DNA from: Malachius bipustulatus
Taxonomy: Eukaryota > Arthropoda > Insecta > Coleoptera > Melyridae
Direction: 5' to 3'
DNA: 64,000 nt
NCBI GenBank assembly: GCA_910589415.1
Contig: OU342635.1
Coordinates: forward strand, 8,866,001-8,930,000
Numbering within the stretch: position 1 is the stretch's first letter; every line of letters begins with the position of its first letter. This document shows, in pieces, positions 42,801-55,549 of the stretch. The position numbers and the translations under genes were made by a program. Below the pieces are notes generated by a model. That model did no database searches. It was not told the origin of the DNA and saw only the letters and a program-made list of their open reading frames with translations.

Positions 42801-45558
42801 TGTGCTTCCAGACATGACTGGACAGCTTGTACTGGTTGTGGCAGAGCTCGAGGCACACGTCGCAGACGTGGTGACGTTTTCGCAGGTGCACCATGAGACG
42901 GAACGCAGATGGCAGGTCGTCCGAGACGCACATGCAGCATCGGAAGGAGAGGTCATGGTCAAGAACGTAGAGGCCCGGACAGAGGTGACAAATCAGCTCG
43001 CAGTAGCTGTAGAAGGTCGATTTGCACATGATGCAGAGCAGGACGTTTTTCGTGTGTAGTTTCCTGTTGTGCAGGTAGAGCTCCTTGTGGACGGTCGTTG
43101 AGAAACGACACTGGAAGCACTCGAAAACGTGAGAGAAAGTTATGCCGCCCTCGTTCACAGACGATTCCAGGTTGAAGTACGAGCTGTCTAGCTCGTCCAA
43201 GTTCTCCATGATCTTGCTGACAAAACTCTCCGGGATCAGTTCTTCGGCCGTTATGCTGTTGACGATCGCCGAGTATCTGTGCTCGCGGATTGCGTGCAAT
43301 CCCAGCTGCTTCCCGTTGACCGAAATCTTACGGGCGTGGTTACAATAAACACACTGCGGCGCCGCCGCTTTCAGACAAATCTGCAAGAGCACCTTGATGT
43401 CAAACTTATCCAATGGTTGATCTAATTCGAGCTCAATTATATTCACATCGACTCCGGCCGGCCGGTACTCTTCATCCATCGCTTCCAGTTCTAGTTCAGG
43501 TTCTGGTTCCGGATCTGGTTCTGGTTGTTCTGCTTCCTTTGCCTCTTCATACGGCTCGCTTTCAACCTGATCGACTTCCATCGTCAACTTCTCACTATCA
43601 TCGTCGTCGCTCTCCAGTTCCGGTTCGTCTTCCTGTTTGTAACTGGCAAACGATTTCGGGAGTTTCAGAGACAACTTTGGCACCTTGCGGGTCTCCTGTT
43701 CGTTATCGCCGCTGCCGCCGGTTGTATCGAACTCGGGTTCGTCTGTTTTTGCTGTGTCTTCGGGTGCAGTCGTCGATTTTGGGTCATCTTCAGGGTAACT
43801 ATCGTCCGGATCTGGTTCCAGTTCGGGGTCGCCATCGGATAAGAGATCGCTTTCGCGACTCTCACACCTGTCCCCTTCTTCTTGTTCGGCCAGTTTGTCG
43901 TCAACGGAAGCACTTTTACTTATTTCTGCGTTTTCGACTGTATCCTGAGAGGCGGAAGCGGACACGGATGGAGATAGGTCTAAATGTTCTGATGGGTGTT
44001 TGGAACTTACGGAACTATTATCACTGGCACTTCCACTGGAGTCCTGGTTGAGCTGGGAACTGTCAAACAAGAGAGAGTCTTTTGTGTTGTCGGTCGTCTC
44101 TAGATAACTCTTGGGCGATTTGGATGTCTCACTGACACTGTGAGCTTCAAGGTGTTCGTTTTCTTCATTTTCTGAACTGTTCCGGTTGTTTTCTTGAGTG
44201 ATAGTTTCGACATTACTGCTGATTTCCTTGGCGACCGTCGTCGTGGAGGTGGTGTCACTTTCGGTAGTTTGTTTTGCAGCACTCTCTGATGATGGTTTCG
44301 ATTCGTTCAAATCTTGATTTCTCACTTCGTCGGCACCCTTTTCGTTCGCTGTACTGCTACCGTTACCGGTATCAACACTATCAACGCAGGCGATAGCAGA
44401 GCCGGAGCCGGACGAATCACCCGTTACATGATTCTCGGGCCTGATTTGCGACTTATTAAGCGTTTTCAATTTACTCTTCACTATTTTATTATTATTATTA
44501 TTACAGCCAGAGTTCGAGTAACTGAGCTTGATACAGTCATGATAAAAGAAATTGTCCTCCTCGCTAAACAGTCTATTGCACTCGCAACAAACAACGTAAC
44601 ACGGCTCCGAGTAAGCGTCATAGAATTCCTTGGGAGTATTCCTGTGCCCGGCGTTCAGGCTATGCTTCGATTGTAAGTGCTGACATAGAACACCCGGAGC
44701 TGAGAACATCCCCAAACAATAAAGACATACATACCTTCGATGCCTCTCGAGCATGTGCATATACAAGTTCCAGTTCTCGTAATAGGTTCCGCAAGCGGAA
44801 CAGAGGAAAACTTTCCGGGTTAGTTTGAAGCTCGCGGTTCCCACACTGTTCCCACTGCCATTCCCTGTCCCAGAGCCGGTAGTACCGTCCGGCACTTGAG
44901 GTTGCACGACTTCGACCGCGTCACAATTCACTAAATGTTCATTGAGAGACGTAAGGGTCTCAAAACCGGCCTGTCCGCACTTCGAGCACTTGAACTGCAC
45001 CGTCGGTTGCAGCCCCAGATACTGCGCATACTCCCGTTTCGGGCTCTTGTTCTTCCCCTTCTTGTGCTTGTGGATCTTGCAGACCGTCTTGCCGATCCTC
45101 ACTGGTACCGGGACCCCGTCGATTTTTTCGTTATTCCTAGAGCTCCGGATCTGCTGGGAGAGTTCGTAGAGCGATTCATTGAAGAATGGATTCGAGTGCG
45201 GTGTCGGGAGAACGGCGGGAACCGGGACGACGACGTCCGGTTCTTTTGGCAGCGGTCTCTTGTTCGGTTTCTGCCGGATTGTTCGTTTCCGTTTCGGGCT
45301 TTTCTTGGGGATCGTTTCGTCGATGATGAGAGCGTCGCTCTCCGAGCTGTTCTCGTCGTCGTCGTCATCATCATCGTTGTTGAGGTAAACGTCGCCGTTC
45401 GTTTTGACGTCGACCGGCTCGATTTTGTCGTCTTTCGAAGACGAGACGACCGATTCGGTGGGAAAGTTCGCCATTATCGCCGAGAGGGAGCCATTTTTGA
45501 GATTCAGGTGAGCGTCCGGGTCCTCTTGTGACGGAGGACTACTTAAACCATCTTCCAT
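39852..45558 (-). CDS. MESR4: C2H2 zinc-finger and PHD-finger nuclear protein, probably MESR4 (4 coding exons)
   Basis: Exons on the minus strand: 45558-42451, 42175-41323, 41233-40953, 40889-39852; 5280 bases, 1759 residues, with all joins GT-AG and in phase. An N-terminal C2H2 group lies at about 190-300 (FKCSKCGQAGFE; FLCSACGTYY; YVCLYCLGMF). After a long acidic Ser/Glu/Pro-rich stretch, a larger C2H2 cluster (about 800-1030) ends in a classical HSGEKPYAC linker finger. Exons 2-3 are acidic, Ser-rich and Lys-rich. The last exon has KKKSKSKKKKKR and, at the very C-terminus, an ING-like PHD finger (YCYCRCPYDEV, MIGCDSSDC, EWFHFECVG, WFCPDC), which in ING proteins reads trimethylated H3K4. 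Many C2H2 fingers with one terminal PHD match Drosophila MESR4 as I recall it; the name is tentative. A 5' untranslated exon junction (CACAG) is at 45584. Confidence 0.85.
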
Positions 45559-45584
45559 GCCGGTTTAGGGGATTTTTCGGTACT

Positions 45585-47020
45585 CTGTGAAAAAAAAATC
45601 GTGAAATTAATCGGACCGACATTTACATAACACACGATTTTGAACTACATACTAGTAAAAACATCCAGTCAATGAAGTTTATCTTTTTAAACAAGAAAAA
45701 TTAAACACTTTTTTCTATCACCTTTATGAACGAATTCGTAGAGCATAAATTCTATGTCAATGTGAATATGATAAGGGTAATTTGATATCTGCAGATAAGG
45801 AGAGCTCTGGTTTCATACTGTTTGAGACTTATCAGCACATTATCCATCAGTAATGTTATGTTCATGATTTGCAATTAATAAGTGCGACTCTTCAATGAAT
45901 ATAATGCATAACTATTACTATAAACAAAGCAGTTTGTTCAGTTTCAGTTACTGTGAATTTAAGTAATAAGACATGCAGTTTCAAGATTTAAGTAGATACG
46001 TCTGACCTTGCTCTGTAATATGTATTTCGTTGTTACAAAAAAATATTTATAATGAAAAAAACAACAACACAAGAATGAGGATTTTTGAACCTTGATATCA
46101 TTTAGCCAAACAAAACACAAAAACGACGGTTCTGTTGTTCAAAAACTTCAAGTTCTTCAACAACAATAAAAACTTCTTATACCTAATAATAAAAATGTCA
46201 TTTTGGAAAACTGATAGTAATTTAGACATCGGTTCTCAACTTGAGGGGTCTTCAAATCAATGTGTCAAAAAAGACGATTGATTTGAATTTAAATTTTTTT
46301 GTATTCAGCCCTGCTTAGTTGAAGACTTATTTTTATTTCTAACACAATTTTAATTTAAAAAAATCAAGTATGACTTGGACATACTCAAAAAACTTTTTTT
46401 TTCTCTGGAACAAAGTGCCTTTTATGTAGCAAATATGACGAAAAGTTGTTTAGAATCAACATCTAGGCCTACCTATGCATCAAACTTCAAAACCATTGGT
46501 CGACTATGATTTTTCATTTTGTTTTTGTTTATTTCACAAATCTAAGAATTTTATTTATAATTTTATAAAAATTATAGTTGGCTGTCATACAATGCAATCT
46601 TATTTTTTCAAAACTCAAACAATGTTAGAAATCAGTCTTTTACCAAGCAGGGATGAACCCCAAAAAATGGAAATTCAAATCAGGAATTGTTTCATCTTGT
46701 TTCATATCTGGGGAGGGGGGGGATACGGGGGTTTATGTTATATTACATAATCATGTAATAATATGAAAAATATAAATATAAATAAAAATAAATATTAACA
46801 AAATTAATTAAAATAATTCAAAAAAACAATAAATATAAAAAACATTATCTTTTCTTAGCATTCCTTTCAAATGAAAATTTATATAAAAAGATCTCTCGAA
46901 ATATCTTAGTGTTTCTTCATACCCCCATACCACCCGGTCATGTGAAAACTAGCACAATTTTAATTACATTACAAGAGTGCATTGTTCTTTATTTCCATAG
47001 TAAATAGCTGAAAGCAATAA
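45585..47020. other. Spacer upstream of the PHD/zinc-finger gene
   Basis: AT-rich. Probably contains the first intron and promoter of the minus-strand gene, but no promoter element could be fixed. No coding frame is supported. Confidence 0.45.
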
Positions 47021-47990
47021 TTTGGAAAAAAAGTTATTTTTTGTTCACACATACTTAACTGTAACAAAAAAATGTAGTTTCAATTTCAATGTATGTATGA
47101 ATATTTACAAATTGCAAAAGGGGATGTAAAAATTTGGAAAAAAAATATCAAAGAAAATCAAGAAGACTACCAAATAAGTCTAATCTCTTCTGGGAAAAAA
47201 TTTCAAAAAAAAAAAAATCTACAAAAATGTATATGAGAAAATAAAAATGGCCCAACAATACAGGGTGCTCGGAAATAGCAGGTACCTAGAAAAGGAAGTG
47301 ATTCTACATAAAAGAAGACTTTTTTCTATAAACTTATATGCCCAGAGATATTTTTTGAGATATAAGATTTATTTATCAGTTTTTTGCCAATATCTAGAGA
47401 ACCCTATGAGATACAACGTTCAGCTCTAATACACGCTTTTTGCTCATTAATTCCATTGCTTTCACTGCAAAAGAAAGAGTAAAAAAATGAGTGACCTAGA
47501 TTTTGCTGAATAAAATAATTTAGAAAAAAAAAGTTTTTTTTTGTTCACACATCATACTCAACTTTAACTGTAACAAAAAAATGTAGTTTGAATTTCAATG
47601 TATGAATATTTACAAATTGCAAAAGGGTATGTAAAAATTTAGAAAAAAAATCAAAGAAAATCAAGAAGACTACCAAATAAGTCTAAGAAACTTCCTCTTC
47701 TGGGAAAAAATCTACAAAAATGTATATGAGAAAATAAAAATGGCCCAACAATACAGGGTGCTCGGAAATAGCAGGTACCTAGAAAAGGAAGTGATTCTAC
47801 ATAAAAGAAGACTTTTTCTATAAACTTAGGTACATAGGTATATGCCCAGAGATATTTTTTGAGATATAAGATTTATTTACCAGTTTTTTGCCAATATCTA
47901 GAGAACCGCATGAGTTACAACGTTCAGCTCTAATACACACTTTATGCTCATTAATCCCCTTGTTTTCACTGCAAAAGAATGGTTAAAAAT
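47021..47990. repeat. Tandem duplication of ~490 bases
   Basis: Copy 1 (about 47021-47490) and copy 2 (about 47517-47990) share TTGTTCACACAT, GTAACAAAAAAATGTAGTTT, ATCAAGAAGACTACCAAATA and CAATACAGGGTGCTCGGAAA in the same order. Copy 2 has small deletions. A reverse-complement piece of the same family lies at 48300-48410. Non-coding. Confidence 0.82.
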
Positions 47991-48299
47991 AAAAAATCTG
48001 TGCCGTACATTTTGGGTACTTTGAGGTTTTCACTACCTTAATTTCTACGCCACTAGAACAAATGCGTTTTTAAGAAGCGCTTTACAACCACCAATGTTTT
48101 CTACACCAAAAAGTTACTCTTAGTAAACAGTTCTAAAGTTAGCCGTTTCCGAAATCTTAAAATTTCCCCCAACGGCACATGAAAAAAAAAAATGAATTGG
48201 TATTGAAAAGGTAGCAAATATTAATGATAAAATGTGTAGAAAAGCTGAGTTCTGTATCTTAGGCGGTTTCCCAGATATCTTCAAAAAAAAAGAAGAAAA

Positions 48300-48410
48300 T
48301 GGAAAATTGATTTTTTTGACACCCCGTATCTCTGGGCATATGGTGGGACTTTATGGGAAAAAAGTCTAATTTTTTTATGTAGAATCACCTCCTTTTTTTA
48401 TTTTTTACCA
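48300..48410 (-). repeat. Inverted partial copy of the 47-kb repeat
   Basis: Read on the minus strand it gives GGAGGTGATTCTACATAAAA, then TATGCCCAGAGATACGGGGT, matching the GGAAGTGATTCTACATAAAA and TATGCCCAGAGATA stretches of the tandem units. This suggests a MITE family with ends near ACAGGGTG. Confidence 0.65.
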
Positions 48411-48653
48411 ATTCTTCTGTATTCAAACTTTCAAAGAGTTAATAAGACACAACTACTACCAGACAATGACACTCTCAAATTTCAATAGACTACAAAATTG
48501 GGTTCTTTATTAATTAAAAAAATTAACATTTTTAAATGCTATGAAAGGGGTTTCGAGTAAAAATCAAAATGCTACTTGTAGAATCAAATGCGGAACTGCA
48601 AAGAGTAATTACGCTTTTTGAACGACATATTTGCCCTAATAGTATGATGAAGA

Positions 48654-48698
48654 CAGAGACATCGATGTTTCAATGGTTATTTCCATCTCATCAGTCTG
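48654..48698 (-). ncRNA. Hammerhead ribozyme-like motif, type I
   Basis: On the minus strand stem I pairs CAGA with TCTG (four pairs). The core is CTGATGA; stem II is GATGG/CCATT, closed at the core by G-U, around AAATAA; then GAAA. Stem III pairs CAT with ATG around CG, and the GTC cleavage triplet follows. All catalytic core positions are canonical. The shorter stem I and the G-U at the base of stem II make it a little weaker than the ribozymes at 63 kb. Confidence 0.72.
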
Positions 48699-48980
48699 AC
48701 ACATCACACATCCTGCTTCTATGTTATTAATGAGGTGAGACTTATTAACCATGGGTTTTTAGAGCCACCTTGGTGTCCTCTATCCACAGATACTGTTTGT
48801 CCGTTTACCAACGAAACATCCTGTACAGAATAATGAAAAAAAAACTTCACAGATTCTACAATGTTTTGGAATCATAAGTAACGGGTCGTTTATTTTAGGT
48901 GTCGTGTATTGAACCACTTCACCACTGTTTTTGTGAAAAATTCAACAATAAATATAATAAATTAAACTAAGTACTTTGTA

Positions 48981-49599
48981 CCGGGTGTCCCAACCCTAGT
49001 GTCTACCCCCTAAATTCAGCTTAATTTTAAAGATAAAAAATTGAAACTTTGAGGATTTGTATACGTGATATAGGGCTACGGAATGGCATAGTTTCATTAA
49101 AAAAAAATTGAATAGCTTTTTAATAATCACCTTTTTCATGACTCCATAATACGACACTGTCCAGTGCAGGTTCAGTGTGCCGGGTAGCCCAACAAGAGCC
49201 GTCCTTCTATTTATTTGGGCCTTATTTACTTTGTCATAAAACTTTATTGCACCTACCGTTTTCAGATTATATTGATCACCCTATTGCACATTATAAATCA
49301 GTTTTCTACCTGTCATTGCTTTTAATTAAAGCCTTATAATTAGTTTTTTCACATTTCTTTCAAGCGATTTTGATTTTTGCCAATGTATTGAAGAAAAATC
49401 GAATTTTATTTTTGACAATTTAAATTTACCACCATATTACAGTTTTTTATCGCTGGCGCCCTAACTAAATTTTTTTTAATGAAACTGATTATGCCATTAC
49501 ATGATCCTACATCAAGTACACAAATTCTCAAAGTTTCAATTTTTTATCTTAAAAATTAAACTCTATTTAGGGGATGGACACTAGTGTTGGGACACCAGG
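48981..49599. mobile_element. Mariner-type MITE with ~140-base inverted repeats
   Basis: The ends are CCGGGTGTCCCAACCCTAGT and, reversed, CCTGGTGTCCCAACACTAGT. The inverted repeats continue through GATAAAAAATTGAAACTTTG and on to TTTCATTAAAAAAA. A TA lies directly outside both ends, as expected for Tc1/mariner. The 619 bases have no transposase. Confidence 0.78.
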
Positions 49600-49739
49600 T
49601 ACATAGTTACATATCTAATCTACATATCATCTATAAGTAGTTCTGACAACAAGGCAGAAAAATTTTTGTAGTAAGTGGTCGACTTCAGGCACAAAAGTAG
49701 TTGATTGCTTTTGAAGTCTTGGATAGTGTTACCTTCGGA

Positions 49740-50935
49740 AACACCACTGCACTTAGTGATTGAGAGGCTCAACTTCAACGATTGAAGTGCCGCAGAGGCT
49801 CAACTCAGAATGTCAAGAATGGGGATCAGGGGGGGACTACGGACCGAGGGGAATCAACCCCTGAACATCTGTAAAAACCTCCTGATAATGCCAAAAGACA
49901 AAACTGTCAAGAAATTCAGCTTCAAGAGAAACTTCATCATGGAACTGTCTACGAAAGAAGAATGGAGCAACACATCCATTCACACTTTCAAAGAAGGTAC
50001 AATAAGATGGTACACAGACGGCTCAAAGGCCACCGAGGGAACTGGGGCAGGAGTATATGGGCCAGGCACCAACTACTCCGAGCCAATGGGAACATCCCCA
50101 AGCATACTTCAAGCGGAACTGTACGCAATAGAAGTATGCGCCCAAATAAACCTCGACAGAAACTATAAAAATAGGGAAATAGCAATACTGACCTGACAGA
50201 CAGTCAAGCAGCCATAAAGACGCTGAGCTCTCCTATCATCAGCTCAAAAATGGCATGGAACTGCCTACAAAAACTCAATAAACTAGGCAGAGAGAACAAA
50301 ATTCACCTCAAATGGATACCAGGACACACTGGGATTGAGGGAAACGAACGTGCCCACTCATTGGCAAGAAAAGGAGCATCGACACCCTTTATAGGACCAG
50401 AACCATTCTGTAGCCTTGAAGACACGTTCTTCAAGGCAGAACTTCGTAAGGAAGAAGAAAAACTGAGAGAAATCCATTGGAATAACCTCTCAGGATTGAG
50501 ACAATCCAAGGAGCTCCTCGGGAACTTTAACCGAGAAAGGTCAAGGAAACTCCTGACCCTCAACAAAGGAAGTCTCAGAATGCTAACAGGATTCCTAACA
50601 GGTCATTGCAAGCTCAATGAACACCTGAGGAAACTTGGTATAGAAAAAGATGGCGTTTGCAGACTCTGCAGGGAAGAAAACGAGACTCCTCGTCACCTAT
50701 TGATGAACTGCGAAGCCCTAGAACGTGAAAGAAACGATGTTCTGGGCCAACACCAGCTCAACGGGGGGGCTTTGCCCGGCCTTGATCCTCTTCAAATCCT
50801 GAAATTCCTAAGGGAAACGGAGTTGGAGAGGCTGCTTCAATGAAGGGAATATACTCCAAAGAAGCAGAGAAGAGGGGGCACAATAGATCTTAATAGGTCG
50901 CAGCGCATCTGACACCCTCAATATCAATATCAATA
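49740..50935 (+). mobile_element. 3' fragment of a non-LTR retrotransposon with RNase H
   Basis: Two overlapping coding pieces encode the RNase H and C-terminal zinc-knuckle parts of a LINE ORF2, followed by a short 3' region ending in a CAATATCAATATCAATA tail. Everything upstream of RNase H is missing. LINEs with an RNase H domain belong to groups such as I, R1, LOA and some Jockey relatives. Confidence 0.82.
49810..50843 (+). pseudogene. LINE ORF2 RNase H and zinc-knuckle region, frameshifted
   Basis: The first piece (49810-50196) has the RNase H start WYTDGSKATEGTGAGVYGPG and AELYAIEVC. The second (to 50843) has WIPGHTGIEGNERAHSLAR and the C-terminal CRLCREENETPRHLLMNC. The frame is broken at about 50187-50196, where CTGAC is present twice in a row; this 5-base duplication brings in a stop. 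Apart from that the frame is well kept, so the inactivating change appears fairly recent. Confidence 0.85.
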
Positions 50936-53430
50936 CCTTCGGAAATGATGAAAGATTCACTTCTGCAAAATTAGCAATAAAAACATGCAAATTAACATCT
51001 TTGTTCAAGTCATGTCTTTGATTTGTAGCTATAAAATTCTCAACGAGGACAGTCGACAGTTAAAACGAGGAAAATATAATGAGATATTGTGATTTTAAAA
51101 AGAACCAAAATCATAATAATTAAAGAATAAAACATGTAAATTGTTCCCAAGTAGTCCAAGTCTGAGAATTTATATTTTATAATATTCTAAAAAATTTGAT
51201 ATGCAGAAAAATAGGGATCGTATTTTCCATAGCCTGTTCTAATGTGATAATATCTCAAAAGATAAATAAATTGAAACTTAAAATGGATGTTTCATTTCAT
51301 TTTCAATACCTGGGATCTACTACAAGTGCATAACGTCTTTGCAAGTTTGTACCTGTCAGCTGTCAACCTTTAACTAAACAATGACAACGTTAGTATTGAA
51401 AAGTGATGACGAACAACTTGACCATTTTATACCCAACAAACTGTCAAATTTTCAAAAATATGAGGATCAAAATAATACAATGAATTGGCCATATTATTTT
51501 CCAACCTCTACTCTTATTGGTAAGGTTGCATGTTGCATTTTAGCGTCATCAGTTACCCAACGGTATATGTCCGCCACTGTCTCCGCTTCGTGTCGTGCTG
51601 TTATCCTCTCAGCGTTGCCACATACAACCCGTTCTCTTACGTTTTCCAGACAATCTCTACTAGTTAGGCGATAGGTGCTTATGCTTCTCTCTCGTGCTCT
51701 TGAGTTTTCTCCGCTATGTAATCAGGCCGGTAATCTCTTTGTTTACTACTATTTCTAGGAATTTATTACAAACAATGGAAATGTTTTAACGAGAGTTTCA
51801 GAAAAACAGAAGATAAAGAAAACACCGTAAATTTTAAGGAAAAAAAAACCTGACATGACTTAGTTTTTCATTATTACATAATTTTAATTTGGAAAATTTT
51901 ATTCTTGAATTAAAATTATGTTCCTACATATTTTTAATTCCTAAGCGAGCAAGGTAACCAAACGACCACACTGCCGCTGGGAACGTAGGCACGAATAACA
52001 TGTGACAACACTGAGAGAACTTATGCGCTGTCGGTCGAGTGAAGATGTCAAATTGTTATGTCAAAATGAGTCATTTTTGATAGGTTGTAGCTGTCAAATT
52101 GTTATGTCAAAAGGAGTTGAGGCATAAAATTTCTAATTAGTCAACTAATTTTAAAATAAACCATAACGGGGGCACCACAAGTGTGAATTTTTTAAGATTT
52201 GAAAAATTTAACACGTAAAAACCACTGCAAAATTATCAAAAATGTGACAATGACATATCCATATGCCATAAACAAAAACTGAATCTGAAAATGCACTTTA
52301 ATAATAAAAATAAACCGCCTCGGGTGTCTTGTCTAAACTGGACTGAACACTGAACTTTTTTCTGAACTCTCTTAATAATAATAATAATCCTCACCTCAAC
52401 AATGCCAAGATTAACATACAAAAATTCACAACAGGACAGACGTCCAATCATTGCTTGAAAATCACAAAAATCACACCAAATAACTCACATTTCAGCATAA
52501 TATTCAGATCTTTCCACGAATCTTTCCCTGATGCCACAAACCACAAGCTCTCATATCTCTCTACAGCCTCTACATTTCTACAGCATCCTTCTCGTCTCGA
52601 ACGAAAGTAAATTTCGGGAGAAATGTGCGTCTTGCGAAACTCGATGAAATATTGCGAATTTACGTACCTGTTTTAAAATCAACTTGAAGCACCAACACAT
52701 TGTCTTAGAATCAATTTAGGGCTTCTCTTCATCTTTTCAACGTTAAATAGCTCTCCGTCTGAAGGTTAATAAAATGGCGCTTCTAACGAGAGGTTGAGGT
52801 AGCATTCCACTGGGGCAGGGTTGCCAATACAGCAAGTTAATTTGAATATTTTTATTTGAAATGGTATTTTCATTCTGTTTTCAAAGTGTCTCGTCTGTGT
52901 GTAATTGCAAACATAGCTTAGTTTTAGGTATTTAGATGTCTCTATTTTGTGCATCATAATTAGCTCCGTTACGTGCTAATAATGCATATATAAATTTCAA
53001 TACTAAAAAAAACTGAATTGAATTGAATTATGCATGCGTAATTGTGTAATCAATCAATCAATACCTGTCAAATTGTCACCCTAAAACGTCAGCTCTCAGC
53101 TGTCACTTGTCATCTATTAGCTTTGCAATATGTGCAAGAGTTACTAATAACAACTACAGATCTTTAATTGCTGAAATTGAAATTAGTTTAATTATTTATT
53201 TAAATTAAATTATAAAGTTTTTGGAAATAAATAGGATTGATCAAAATATATCAATATATCATTCAAAAGATAAATTATAATATGAAAAATGTCTGTTGTC
53301 ATCTGTCGCTCGACAAATAAAATCATAGGGCGCGTTCACAATGAACGTCGTGTGCATACGCTCAGAATAAAATTTGTTTTAGACCATTGATTTTTGTCTC
53401 TCCGCTATTTACATGCATGATACAAATAAT
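50936..53430. other. Spacer with one exon-like frame
   Basis: No certain gene. At 51381-51522 an ATG in good context (AACAATGAC) opens a 47-codon stretch reading up to a GGTAAGG donor-like site; it could be a first exon, but no next exon was recognised. A TGTCAAATTGTTATGTCAAAA motif is repeated near 52047 and 52090. Confidence 0.4.
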
Positions 53431-54245
53431 GGGTGTGTTTCTAAATAGCCAACGCTGAGCAACAATGCCAACAAACCGTTTCTAAATTAACGTTGACTGA
53501 CGTTGACTCAACGTCAGCAGTCAACTTTCTTGTTTCTAAATCACTGTTTGAAGTCAACGTTGACTCAACGAAGTCAACGCTGGATTAACCTGTTGAGTTG
53601 TTGAGTTGGTACTCAACGACAGGTGATCGTAAACTCGTGAACATTAGCATTATAGCGTTTGAAGGTTAAAGTAATTTGTGTTGATGAAAATAAAAATAAA
53701 TTATGAGAAAACTGATTGAAAATGTCGCAAGAAGTTAAGAATAAGGTGTTTTCACTTTTCGGTTGCTTGTGTCAACATTCTATCAACACTTAATTTATTG
53801 TTGAGCAGTAATCAGATATGATATGAATATGATACTCTCGTCATCAGGAGGCCGTGCTCCATTTCATTTAATAATCTTTTGATTTTACTTCAGCTAAATA
53901 TGTGTTCATACGCTACTCAAGCTGTGACTCAAGCACTCAATTCAAACAATAAAGAAAACCAAATCAAACAACAAAGGGTTTTTTAAAGAATAATAAAATA
54001 CCATATACCAGCAATAAAATTCAAATTAATTTTTTTTTGTTTAGGTACTAATTAGGTAATTAGGTAACAACTTCGACTTCATTTTGTGATCAATATGTCA
54101 ATGTCAACTGTAAGACGTCATCCGTCATTTCAGTTTGTTTCTAAATAGCAGGTCAACAACTCAACTATCCAACTCAACAGCTACACAGCTGACTGCTGAC
54201 TTCGTTGACTTGTTGTCCAACGTTGAGCAATTTAGAAACACACCC
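53431..54245. mobile_element. MITE with GGGTGTGTTTCTAAAT ends
   Basis: The left end is GGGTGTGTTTCTAAATAGCC, the right end reversed GGGTGTGTTTCTAAATTGCT. AAT lies outside both ends, a possible 3-base duplication. Sub-terminal CAACGTTGACTCAACG-type repeats occur on both sides. 815 bases, no coding frame. Confidence 0.75.
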
Positions 54246-54832
54246 AATATGTCAGCACGCAGACTGTGACGTCAGTCAGGTGATCCTACATGCAACTCGG
54301 CAGTAATATTAACGTTAAATTGCGATTTAGTAGCTTATTTCGATGTTTGAAGATTTTAATTAGTTTGACATGAGTACCTCTGACTGTCTGAGGGCAAAAA
54401 TGGTTTTGTTTGCTGTGCGAAAAGTTGGGGTGTGAGAATCACGCAAGAAAGAAGAAAGGCAAAGAGATATCTTTTTTCTTAGTTTGCCAGCATAGGAAAT
54501 TATGTATTATATGATATTACAAAATATCCTATCATATTACTATAGTAAGCACTTTTCATTTCAACCCAAAAATATTGACTTCCACCTTCAAATATTTTCA
54601 ATGGTTCGGTTAGTTCTCGGCTTTCAATAACCATAGTGACGTCATGTGCAGCGTGGACGAGTTTTTAATCTCAAGCTGACATGTAATAAAAAGGGGGTCA
54701 AAAGAAGTGGCGCCATCTGTTGCCTTGTACTGTAAGTTACACAAAACCGAATATGAATTAAAAAATCACGGAAATAATATAATGCATTCATTATTTCTAC
54801 ATCTGATTACATAAATTCAGATTCAAGCATAA

Positions 54833-55549
54833 CGCCGCGTCCTAGCTGCATCCGGGGACTGCGTTGCGTGCGTTGCGTGCGTGCGTTGCGGGGAACGATT
54901 AAAATAAAACACATGCAAAGCAATGGGAGTGTCCTCAGTACACGCGTTTGCCCGCAAAGTCGTACGATAAAACGACACCGCAACGCACGCATTGTTTTAA
55001 ATTGAAATATTTAGTTTTTTCATCTGTCAAAATCTTGCGATTTTTGCGGCGGGCAGGAAATTTTTTTAATTTCGATTGCCTTCGTGCCGAAGCGAAACAT
55101 TTTGTGCAATAAGAGAAATCTATTTTACAAGAACAAGAGTCAAAGGTACACTGGGAATGTGAAAATGTCTCGAATTCAGGTTTTTAAAGTAAGTATGAGG
55201 TCTATTAACTTCTATTGTAGACCTTTTTATATTTAACCTACCTGCTATTTATCTATCTAATCTATACCTATTTCTATAGATTACTTGCGTCTTATTGTTT
55301 CTTTCTCTTAAGTAACATGTTTCTTTCTGTGATTTTCAAGTCTTTCAAGCTCCAACAACCTACTGGTTTCCAAATTAAAACGTATTTAATCTGAAGCTGC
55401 ACCAGAAATAGTTGGATTGGAAACCATTTTCTCGCCCGCACCGCACGCATTCAGTTAGGACACACTCAAAATTTCTCGTGCGAGTTTGCGTTGCGTGCGT
55501 TCCCCGCATCGCACGCAACGCATTACCCGGATGCAGCTAGGACACGGCG
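54833..55549. mobile_element. PIF/Harbinger-type MITE, TAA target, with GCGTTGCGTGC repeats
   Basis: The ends are CGCCGCGTCCTAGCTGCATC and, reversed, CGCCGTGTCCTAGCTGCATC. TAA flanks both. Just inside lie tandem GCGTTGCGTGC units, unusual GC-rich sequence for this region. 717 bases, no transposase. Confidence 0.82.

Noticed and set aside
41301..45531. Several long + strand frames opposite the zinc-finger gene
   Set aside because: Antisense shadows produced by biased codons (Glu/Ser/Pro-rich) of the real minus-strand exons.
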